In this document: positions 1 through 9,950 of the stretch, piece after piece
Numbering within the stretch: the first letter of the stretch is position 1
How the letters are laid out: the number at the start of each line of letters is the position of its first letter
DNA from: Petrosia ficiformis
Lineage: Eukaryota > Porifera > Demospongiae > Haplosclerida > Petrosiidae
DNA length: 64,000 bases
Direction of reading: 5' to 3'
Assembly: GCA_947044365.1 (NCBI GenBank)
Contig: OX345642.1
Location: forward strand, 355,001 to 419,000
The notes under the pieces: generated by a model
Databases searched by the model: none
The model's input: only the letters and a program-made list of their open reading frames with translations
Told to the model about the DNA's origin: nothing
Made by a program: the position numbers and the translations under genes

Positions 1-885
1 TGTGAGTGTATAGAAAATGTTATATTACTATATATTATATTGGGAACTACCAATATCATATTAAATATAATTATATAATTTTCATGATCTCTAGATATCT
101 CAATGAATCATAAAAGAATTAGACTTGCCAAATAAGTGAATAGAATGTCAGACTCAATAAAATTATTAGGAACTTGGCCAATAAGAGTGGGAAATATACA
201 TTAATGGAATCTATCTAACAGTAGTCAGAAATGTATTGTAGTAATCAGAATCTGGCCAATATTACACAGCCAATAGGAAGTGTACAGTCAATATTAGCGG
301 GAAATGTTGTAATGAAGTGTGGGAAATATGATACATGTACATCAGCTGGTACATGTAATGAAGAAGAGAGTAAGCAGTTCATGTTTCAAAACACTTTCTA
401 ATAATTTCATTCCATCTAATTTTATATAATTATAAATGACACAACATCTATCTTCTCATAGTTTCATTCATTGGTCTAGTTAATGATTTAAAAACAGCTC
501 ATATTATAATTAATTACATATAAGGTGGTATGTATCGTGATGGATGATTGTTATTGTTTCTTCATGATAGACATTACATGTTATATAAAGACTGTGACCT
601 GACCTGTTAGTTTGAATTAAAACCCAACGATGGAAATGATAAACACATATGTATATATTATAATCTAGACTGCAACCACATGTTGACACTTACTTTCTTG
701 TGAACACACAATAGACTCAAACCATAATTATGTGATAGAATGTTGATTATCCAGAACTAAAAATATTTTACAATTTACTGTATTAAAATCACTCAAGCTG
801 AAAGATTCCATTGTGTCAACAATTATGATATATATCTATCTATCTAACATTGTCTGTGTCTATTTATGAGGTATCCACAACTTAC
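1..885. other. FHOD-like gene intron or downstream sequence, no further exon recognised
   Basis: This AT-rich stretch follows the donor of the second recognised formin exon on the minus strand. I looked for the next FHOD exon, the start of the armadillo region, and saw none, so the intron probably runs past the left edge. No RNA gene or mobile element boundary was recognised here. Confidence 0.4.
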
Positions 886-2337
886 CCGTCAAAGGAGAGG
901 TTGTATTCTGGAATCAGTTCTTCCATATCAGCTTCTAAATCAAGATATCTGTATTCCTTTACGCTGGGTCTATAGTAAACAAATGTGGCATCATCTGTCT
1001 AGAGGGAGAAGAAAAGAAAAATATGATGGGATACTGAAATGGGCTTTATTGGTGATCATGTGACCAAATGTGCAACTGAAGGCTTAACACTTGACTTGAT
1101 AATTAATTTTTGGATGTCTGAGGTTTCACAAATGATAAAAATTAATATTTTCACATAGTGAACCAGTGAGTAGTGACACACATACACAAACTAAACACCT
1201 CATGATCAAGATGTAATTAATATGAAGTGTGAAATATAATTTACTAACAGTGGACCCACTACACACACCATCAGGGAATACTTGTATATAGTGTACATGT
1301 AATACATGATAATATTAGCATTTCCCATTGAGATATAAATACTATTGCTGAGATAAATGGACTGGTCATATGGAATAGATACATTAATTTATTGAGAGAT
1401 TTGATGAGCACAATTTCGTAACATAAAGTTATTACAACATTTCATTCATTCTTTATAACACACAGAAAATATAATCCCAAACTGTTAACAGTGTTTAGAG
1501 GATTTCTCAATGCAAACACGACATTAACAGAGAGACCCATTGAATGGCTTTAGCAGAAAACAAACTAATTTAATTTATGATTGATCTGTTAGAAGAGAAG
1601 ACATAGCAAATTAGTCAACTATTCTACATTTCTCCTTACTTAGTCGATATATTATTTAAGATATACTAATGAGGACATGTCGTGATTATATTATACATCA
1701 TTAGAAATAATTCAATAATAATTGTATACATACATGTACATTAATTTTATAATAATTATAATTATAACATTAACAAATTCATAGCTTTTGTACACATGTA
1801 CATACATAAGTACATACATACACATATACATACATACATACATACATACATACATACATACATACATACAACATACATAAATACATACATACATACGTAC
1901 ATACATACATACATACGTACATACATACATATATACATACATACATACATACATACTAGGGATGGGCAATATTTTGATTATCGTGATAATTGTGATTAAA
2001 ATTTCCTGTGATAATCATATCGTCTAAATATTGCCATATCGTGGTCACAAAAATAATGATTATTGTGCTATAACTTCAGGTTTTCAATACTATCACATCT
2101 AAATCAGTTTTTCAACACCGTTTACTCACACATAAAAGGTATCAATTTGATTGTTCAACGAAATCTGCATACATATGTAAGGTAGCCAATAATCACAATA
2201 ATTATGATACTTGCACAGACAATAATCGTTGACTCATATTTTCATAATCGCCCATCCCTAATACATACATACACACATACATACATACACACATACATAC
2301 ATACATACATACATACACACATACATACATACATACA

Positions 2338-2371
<34 letters not shown>

Positions 2372-3474
2372 CATACATACATACATACATACATACATAC
2401 ATACATACATACCATACATATATTAAATACATACATACACATAATGTACATATGCATATAAAATCTTGTAGTATCAAGTCTGTCTGAGGAATCTTGGATG
2501 GAATGATAAACATCATCATGATCAAGAGCTTTTCTTTATTACCATCAGTAACAAGAGATTAGGAATGGCTATTCTGACATGTACATGTAAATATATATGC
2601 TTCTAATGCATTAGGAATAAAGGAAGTTTATATTTTCTAAGGAGAATGCTACATCCAATTCGGGAACTGAGAAAACATTCCAAAAACTGCATATTTAATT
2701 AAAGTGATGGAAATGAATAGTCTGTGGTTCGTATTGTAGTATTTGGTTTGGGTAATATACTATCCTTATATGAAGAAACAACCAACTAACAGCATATGGA
2801 GGGGCTATGAAGTGTTGGTTATGATAAATAACCACAGAAGGGAAATGAACAGGAAGTATTTGAAACAGAGAGTACTGATTTAGTGGAGTTCATAGGTCAC
2901 AATATCAGCTGGTATCTTCTCTTATGAGATAATACAATGTGGCAACATGTCATATTATATATGAATCTTACGACAGCTCATGTCTTTAATTGGAGTTTCC
3001 AAAACAAGTTTACAGATAGATAAATAAATAGAAGATTTAATAAAGATCGGAAATAGGTAAATGTAACTACAACATTATTAATAGCAAACAGTGTCAGTTC
3101 TTTTCCTAATGTTCAAGTTTACTGGCTAAAAAAGAACTCTTACTTTTTTTTTTTTACAGATGTTTCTCTATTGTGGATCGATAAGCAGGACTAATAATTT
3201 CTACTAAGGACTTGCATTATGTAACATTACAATAAACAAACCAATATATAGATCCACACACAACATTTATCCATTAGTACATTTCTTTACATTAACTAAC
3301 TTTCTGAGGAGCTTTGAGTGTCTTCTTCACTCCTGCAATCTGATCACAAAGAGGGATTCCAGATACGAAATTGTATCTACTTGGAGGAGAAGGTTCTGCA
3401 TGTTTGATCGTGGCTAGTACATTAAATGGATCACTATCATCAATGTACTGGACTTGGACATCAAAGGAATCCAT
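886..3474 (-). CDS. FHOD-type formin, first two coding exons (3' part outside window)
   Basis: FHOD formins nucleate and bundle actin filaments and are controlled by an N-terminal GTPase-binding domain. Two exons are visible: 3301-3474, starting at ATG 3474, and 886-998, joined in phase 0. The product begins MDSFDVQVQYIDDSDPF, very like the opening of vertebrate FHOD1/FHOD3 (a V-x-V-Q-Y-L/I-x-D-T/S-DPF pattern). It continues through a IAGVKKTLKAPQK block and a YLDLEADMEEL segment that match the same domain. An in-frame GTG and an acceptor-like site lie upstream, so a 5' UTR exon or a slightly longer start is possible. The FH1, FH2 and autoregulatory domains are not in the window. The gene is head to head with DPH2, with under 300 bp between the start codons. 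Confidence 0.7.
1795..1956. repeat. (TACA)n microsatellite
   Basis: This is a nearly pure 4-bp repeat with occasional TATA and ACGT interruptions. It gives meaningless Tyr/Met/Val/Cys and Tyr/Ile/His/Thr reading frames on the two strands. Confidence 0.95.
1957..2260. mobile_element. hAT-like MITE inserted in a microsatellite
   Basis: The ends are inverted repeats, TAGGGATGGGC on the left and GCCCATCCCTA on the right. The element is flanked on both sides by the 8 bases ATACATAC, consistent with the 8-bp target duplication of hAT transposons. The target is itself repetitive, so the duplication is suggestive, not proof. There is no open frame inside. Similar ends are seen at 37832-38241 and 40483-40936. 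Confidence 0.65.
2261..2431. repeat. (TACA)n microsatellite, second half
   Basis: This continues the satellite to the right of the MITE, with some CACA units. Confidence 0.95.
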
Positions 3475-3762
3475 GTCTGACCACACTGGAACTATTTGCA
3501 CAATAGCAAGTTCTGCAGCTGCAGAGGACAGGGAGACTTACGAACTGCAATAGTCTGAATCGATTAGATATAGAGTACAATTAACACTGATTACAAGTAA
3601 CCGATATTCTTTGTCTATTATCGTTAGTGTCCAGTGCAAATTACTCTTTCAGTTGTGATAATAGATCACCGCATACCAACATACCGAAAATACTATAAAA
3701 AGATTTCTATTTTATAGTATATAAAATTAAAAATATTGAAATCCTTATCTACCCACGTGTTC
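3475..3762. promoter_or_regulatory. Candidate bidirectional promoter between FHOD-like gene and DPH2
   Basis: The two start codons point away from each other across only 288 bp. Any promoters and 5' UTRs must share this space unless upstream UTR exons exist. A TATA-like AT-rich tract lies at 3690-3735, but no specific factor site can be claimed. Confidence 0.4.
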
Positions 3763-6700
3763 ATGTCTGGTGTTGTGACAGGTAGCTCTGCTTTCAGTAG
3801 TGATGCAGAGAATGTAATAACTCGTAAAATAGAAACATTTCATCCTAAAAGAGAGGAAGGAGTTGTCAGAAGTGGAGAGAAGGAGTTGCGACACTATTAT
3901 GAAATAAACAAATGTTTGGAATTCATCAAACAATATCATAAGGTTAATTAACTAAATATCACTTCCATGTGTGTAAAAATCAATTTAACAGGTCGCACTG
4001 CAATTTCCAGACCACTTACTACCAGATTCAGTTGCCGTGGCAACCATTCTAAAACACGATAGTGGAGAGGAAGTATACATCCTTGGGGACACGTCTTATG
4101 GAAGGTTAGAGAAATTAGTAAGTATTAAGTAGTTATTAATAGTTATTATATTAATATAGTTGTTGTGTGGATGAGACAGCAGCTGAACACATATCAGCAA
4201 ACGGAATAATTCATTTTGGATCATCCTGTTTAACAAAGTAAATATTATAATTACTTTATTCAAATGATAATATTTATGTCTGTACATATACTATTAAAAT
4301 AACTTAAGTACTTAGTTCCAGCTCGCATGATATATGTTAGATATGTGGTAATTATAATCATACATGTAGCATTATATATAATATATCATGTGTATTATTA
4401 ATATAATATATTATATTACTTATTTAATTGATGTATTAAATTACGTTGAGTGTATAATATATCTTTTGATATATATGTATATCCCTTCTGAAACAAATTT
4501 TCCAATCAAAAATGAACACTATGAATATTATTGATATAGTTCATGATCCAATTAGAGTTTTGAGAGAATAATAGCTATTAATATAGAACAGGATAATATG
4601 AATTGATTGTAGAATTATCTTTATTATTGATACTGTGTGTGATTAGAATTGATAATGAAAGCCATTGCATACTAATACTGTAATACTATACTAATACTAT
4701 ACTATACTAATACTATACTAATACTATACTAATACTATACTAATACTGTAATACTATACTAATACTATACTATACTAATACTAAACTAATACTATACTAA
4801 GTAATACTATACTAATACTGTAATACTATACTAATACTATACTAATACTATACTATACTAATACTATACTAATACTATACTAATATTATAATACCAATAC
4901 TATAATAATATTAATACTATAGGACTGGACGTCTTCCAGTGTTGTATATATTTGGGAAAGAGGAAGTGGATACTACACATTTAGTATCAGAGTTTACATC
5001 AGTCTTCTCTAATGACAATAATGATCCTGTTTTGGTATTATATGATGTAATATACTCACATGTTACAAGTAAGGGGAAAAATAAGATGAAATCATAATAA
5101 TATACACATATATACATACATACATGTACATACATAGTTACATACATACATACATACATGTACATACGTACATACATACATACATACATACGTGCATATG
5201 TACATGCATACATACATCATGATCATACATACATCATACATACATACATACATAGTACATACATATATACATAAATACATACCACTGACAGATAGATATG
5301 CCATATTTTATTGATATTATTTTAGTAATGTTGGTTATCTTAAATATTCAAATCGTTATTACACATACTATAGTATAAATTAACAATACATACATACAGT
5401 TATACAGTACTTACAGTACATACAGCACATATAGTACATATAGTACATACAGTATATACATTACATACAGTACATACAGTACATACAGTATATACAGTAT
5501 ATATAGTATATACAGTACATACAGTACATAGAATACATATAGTATATACAGTACATATAATACATACAGTACATACAGTAGTTTGACACTTGTAGTAATG
5601 ATGATTATATGTTAATTCAATTATAGATTTACTACAAACTCAGCTATCAAGTATTTACACAAATCTTGTCGTCTCTCGTTTGATTGTACCATATTATATG
5701 AACCACGAGACAAAGAGTAGTCCAATAACTGTAGGAGAGACATCAAGTGTGAGATGTGATACGTGTGAGTGTGGAATAAGTGATGGTAGAAGATTTCAAG
5801 AACTCACAGTATCTCAATGTTCATCACATAACGAGTGTTCTAAGTTTGGAAGGGTTTTCAATATTACCAGACCCATTACAGATTATAAAATATTTTATAT
5901 CGGACACGAGGGACCAACTCTTACCAATTTCATGTTGAGTTACAAAGAAAATGAAGTAATTTAACATAATCTACTAGCTCATCCATTAGTCCATTGACTC
6001 ATCCATTGGTCCATTGATTCGTCCATTAGTCCATTGATTCATCCATTAGTACATTGACTCATCTATTAGTGTTTTCTTTAGTCCATTAACTCATCATTAT
6101 CCATTAGTCCATTGACACATCTAGTAGTCCATTGATTCATCTATTAGTCCATTAACTCATCATTATCCATTTGTCCATTCCCAACCATTATTTATAGTCC
6201 ATTACTTGTGCATCAGTCCAATATAACATCTATTAGTCCATTACCCATCCATTAGTCCAATATAACATCCAGTAGTCCATTACCCATCCATTAGTCCATT
6301 GTTGTTAATCTTATTTTAGTTCTACACATATAATCCACATACAAGGACTACAAGACATGAATCAGTTAGTGTTAATAAAATATTAGGTAGAAGATATTAT
6401 TTGATTCAACGAGCTAAAGAGTCACTAACAGTTGGTATATTAATAGGGACACTAGCAGCTGGTAATATATTAGATACTATTATTGATATATTGTGTATTA
6501 ATATATTATCTGTATAGAGAACTATCTGCCGATGATGGAGAGATTAAAACTCGTTATGAAGTCAGCTGGTAAGAAGGTACATTTATTTATAACATGTGAT
6601 ATCTGTAGTCTATCATATCATTTTTACAGTTCTATACTATCGCTGTTGGTAAAATTAATCCTGCCAAGCTAGCAAACTTCATGGAAATTGATATTTATGT

Positions 6701-9641
6701 ACTTATTGCTTGTCCTGAATCTAGTTTACTGGACTCACAGGTACATCAATATTACGTGTGTTAAAACATGTGATAGACATATGTGTAGTATATATATATA
6801 TATAATTATATATAAATAAGAGTCAAGTGCTTGCATAATTATATTATTTAGATTTCATCTTTAAAAAGGTAAGAATGAGTATATGATTGTACTGTGCACT
6901 CAATATAACAGTACTAGTACTTGTAGTTAAGTATATTGTCAAATCACATAGTCTTGTACCTAATCAGTTGAAAGACTGTTTAGTACTCTTGCCAAAATGT
7001 TTAAGACTCATACTTTTGATAATTATAAGTACATTATTTTTACAAATACAGAAGTCACTTGGATCATATTTGATATGTTCAATCATAATTATTACTGATG
7101 GAGTCTAGAGTATTGTTTGTGACTATATAAACTAAGATAATGTATAATTATTGTTTACACAACAGAGAATATATAATATTACTATTAATTATATCAATTA
7201 TAGGAATTTTATAAGCCCATAGTTACACCATATGAAATGGAAGTAGCATGTCTTGCGTGAGTACTAATACTAAACACTATTAATATAATTATTAATCTTA
7301 TTAATAATAATTATATATAGTACAAGAGAATGGACTGGAGAGTTAGTATTGGAATATCAACAGCTGTTACCTGGTGAGGAGGACAGTATTTCTAGTATAT
7401 TATACAGTACATTGGGTGGTGTTAAATACAGCATTTATAGTATATTATACAGTACATTGGGTGGTGTTAAATACAGTATTTCTAGTATATTATACAGTAC
7501 ATTGGGTGGTGTTAAATACAGTATTTCTAGTATATTATACAGTACATTGGGTGGTGTTAAATACAGTATTTATAGTATATTATACAGTACATTGGGTGGT
7601 GTTAAATACAGTATTTATAGTATATTATACAGTACATTGGGTGGTGTTAAATACAGTATTTCTAGTATATTATACAGTACATTGGGTGGTGTTAAATACA
7701 GTATTTCTAGTATATTATACAGTACATTGGGTGGTGTTAAATACAGTATTTATAGTATATTATACAGTACATTGGGTGGTGTTAAATACAGTATTTATAG
7801 TATATTATACAGTACATTGGGTGGTGTTAAATACAGTATTTCTAGTATATTATACAGTACATTGGGTGGTGTTAAATACAGTATTTCTAGTATATTATAC
7901 AGTACATTGGGTGGTGTTAAATACAGTATTTCTAGTATATTATACAGTACATTGGGTGGTGTTAAATACAGTATTTCTAGTATATTATACAGTACATTGG
8001 GTAGTATTTCTAGTATATTATACAGTACATTGGGTAGTATTTCTAGTATATTATACAGTACATTGGGTGGTGTTAAATACAGTATTTCTATATAGTATAT
8101 TATACAGTACATTGGGTGGTGTTAAATACAGTATTTCTAGTATATTATACAGTACATTGGGTAGTATTTCTAGTATATTATACAGTACATTGGGTAGTAT
8201 TTCTAGTATATTATACAGTACATTGGGTGGTGTTAAATACAGTATTTCTAGTATATTATACAGTACATTGGGTGGTGTTAAATACAGTATTTCTAGTATA
8301 TTATACAGTACATTGGGTAGTATTTCTAGTATATTATACAGTACATTGGGTGGTGTTAAATACAGTATTTCTAGTATATTATACAGTACATTGGGTGGTG
8401 TTAAATACAGTATTTCTAGTATATTATACAGTACATTGGGTGGTGTTAAATACAGTATTTCTAGTATATTATACAGTACATTGGGTGGTGTTAAATACAG
8501 TATTTCTAGTATATTATACAGTACATTGGGTAGTATTTCTAGTATATTATACAGTACATTGGGTAGTATTTCTAGTATATTATACAGTACATTGGGTAGT
8601 ATTTCTAGTATATTATACAGTACATTAGGTGGTGTTAAATACAGTATTTCTAGTATATTATACTGTACATTGGGTGGTGTTAAATACAGTATTTCTAGTA
8701 TATTATACAGTACATTGGGTGGTGTTAAATACAGTATTTCTAGTATATTATACAGTACATTGGGTAGTATTTCTAGTATATTATACAGTACATTGGGTGG
8801 TGTTAAATACAGTATTTCTAGTATATTATACTGTACATTGGGTGGTGTTAAATACATTTCTTTGCTGCTTTCATCCATGAAAATTAATGTCCTTAAAATT
8901 GTAACATTTCACTATTTATAATTTATGTGGCAGTCTGCAAAAATGAAAATTCATGAAATATTTTCAATGAAACATTTCCCACTCTACACTAATTCTACAG
9001 TTAGCTTTACCACACCTTCTGTCTGGAGGATTATTGTAGTCAGTTTGTTAAACTATGTGTGTTAGTGGCTCATGGAATTTAATTGGGACTAATATTCCTT
9101 CCACTGTGGAAGCAAGACTGACAGTCTTCAAACACATCCATTTAGTAACTACTTGTAGTAACCCTCAAGAGAGGATCAATGTGATTGTCCTCCAGAGAGA
9201 GGGTTAATATGATTGTGTATTGGTCTATAATGTGTGTGTGCTGAGATATGACTATCATCTCATGATTGTATAATATCTGTTAGGTGGTGAGTATAATGTT
9301 TCAACCGATCAACAAGACAAGAGAGATGATAATGAACCACAGTTCTCTTTTATATCTGGTAGATTACTACCATCTAGTGATGGTGATGTTAGTAATCGAA
9401 CAGATACACAAAGTGTTGTACTGAGAGATAATAATACTGAGATAGCAATACACTCCTCAGGAGGTGAGATGTATTATGTCTCTCAAGCTATTTGTTTTTG
9501 ACTTTTCATTCTCCAGCTGGGTATTTACACTCCAGAAGTTGGCAAGGTCTTGAGAAAAATCTAGGAGAGAGTCCAGTGAGGGATATAGTCGAGGGTAGAA
9601 AAGGATTACCCACGTCTTATACTCATGAGTTGAAACAGTAA
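3763..9641 (+). CDS. DPH2: DPH2, diphthamide biosynthesis protein 2 (complete)
   Basis: DPH2 partners DPH1 in the radical-SAM, 4Fe-4S enzyme that makes the first C-C bond of diphthamide on elongation factor 2. Twelve exons join in frame to 522 residues: 3763-3942, 3992-4104, 4160-4237, 4923-5068, 5627-5955, 6320-6461, 6518-6576, 6630-6740, 7204-7256, 7321-7373, 9284-9463 and 9517-9641. Recognisable blocks in order are [30 protein letters not shown] with the conserved cysteine pair across an intron, [38 protein letters not shown], a PYEMEVAC block near the last conserved cysteine, and the C-terminal [14 protein letters not shown] and [11 protein letters not shown] motifs. The length is close to the human protein (489 residues). 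The ATG at 3763 fits because the homology starts about 40 residues later. Introns 3 to 6 and 10 are loaded with simple repeats. The gene converges on CYLD-kinase copy 1, about 310 bp away. Confidence 0.92.
4665..4916. repeat. ATACTATACTA-type short tandem repeat in DPH2 intron 3
   Basis: Irregular tandem copies of TACTATACTAA and TACTGTAATAC run up to the acceptor of DPH2 exon 4. The last repeat unit (ACTATAG) itself supplies the acceptor AG. Confidence 0.85.
5100..5283. repeat. (TACA)n microsatellite in DPH2 intron 4
   Basis: These are TACA units with scattered GTAC and CATCAT interruptions. A second family, ACAGTACAT units, follows at about 5388-5580. Neither is coding. Confidence 0.9.
5388..5580. 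repeat. ACAGTACAT-type tandem repeat in DPH2 intron 4
   Basis: About twenty diverged copies of an 8-10 bp unit (ACAGTACAT, ATAGTATAT) lie just before DPH2 exon 5. Confidence 0.8.
5972..6303. repeat. CCATTAGTCCATTGA-type minisatellite in DPH2 intron 5
   Basis: A diverged tandem repeat with the core TCCATTAGTCCATT fills most of the intron between DPH2 exons 5 and 6. Confidence 0.85.
7378..8868. repeat. 45/33-bp minisatellite filling DPH2 intron 10
   Basis: A 45-bp unit (core TATACAGTACATTGGGTGG) alternates with a 33-bp variant that lacks the GGTGTTAAATAC block. There are roughly three dozen near-identical copies. Both lengths are multiples of three, so several frames stay open for hundreds of codons. 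It starts within a few bases of the exon 10 donor (7374). The real DPH2 reading resumes only after the acceptor at 9283, so the array is intronic. Confidence 0.92.
8869..9283 (+). other. Rest of DPH2 intron 10, unique sequence
   Basis: This non-repetitive intron sequence ends in the TTAG acceptor before DPH2 exon 11. Nothing else was recognised. Confidence 0.6.
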
Positions 9642-9950
9642 TGAATATTTATAAGGTATTCAATTAACCAAATAATAATGTATGATATTAACTGCACATG
9701 TATCAAAAAAATATTAAAGAAGTCATTTCAATATCAAAATAATTAGAGGAAAGTAAAAGTACAAATTGTCCACTATGCTGGCAGAGGTTAATTAATTACT
9801 TGATAATGTTAGCACACATTATCTAATTAATTAAATAATAAATGTCTATAATTAGAAGAGATAATCATACTATTTGAGGATTAACAGTTTACCACAACAT
9901 GTAATGTCTAGTATAGATTAGGTGAGGTACTATCTACTGTTAAGAGGTAA
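9642..9950. other. Intergenic gap between two convergent genes
   Basis: This 309-bp AT-rich gap lies between the DPH2 stop (plus) and the stop of CYLD-kinase copy 1 (minus). It must contain both 3' UTRs and polyadenylation signals. An AATAAA-like AAATAATAAATG tract is at 9833-9845. Confidence 0.5.

Larger units (their letters stand above)
999..3300 (-). other. FHOD-like intron 1 with TACA satellites and a hAT-like MITE
   Basis: This 2.3 kb intron separates the two formin exons. It contains a TACA microsatellite split in two by a small inverted-repeat element (1957-2260). The rest is AT-rich sequence with no coding signal on either strand. Confidence 0.6.

Noticed and set aside
866..1063. 65-codon plus-strand frame
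   Set aside because: It is antisense to FHOD-like exon 2, which has proper splice sites and homology.
7378..8868. CRISPR-like regular repeat pattern
   Set aside because: There are no unique spacers between repeats, only two unit lengths in tandem, and the context is a eukaryotic intron.
7374..8921. 515-residue open frame and long antisense frames made of a repeated 15-residue unit
   Set aside because: They arise from a minisatellite whose unit is a multiple of three. DPH2 splice sites at 7374 and 9283 bracket it and DPH2 homology resumes only afterwards.
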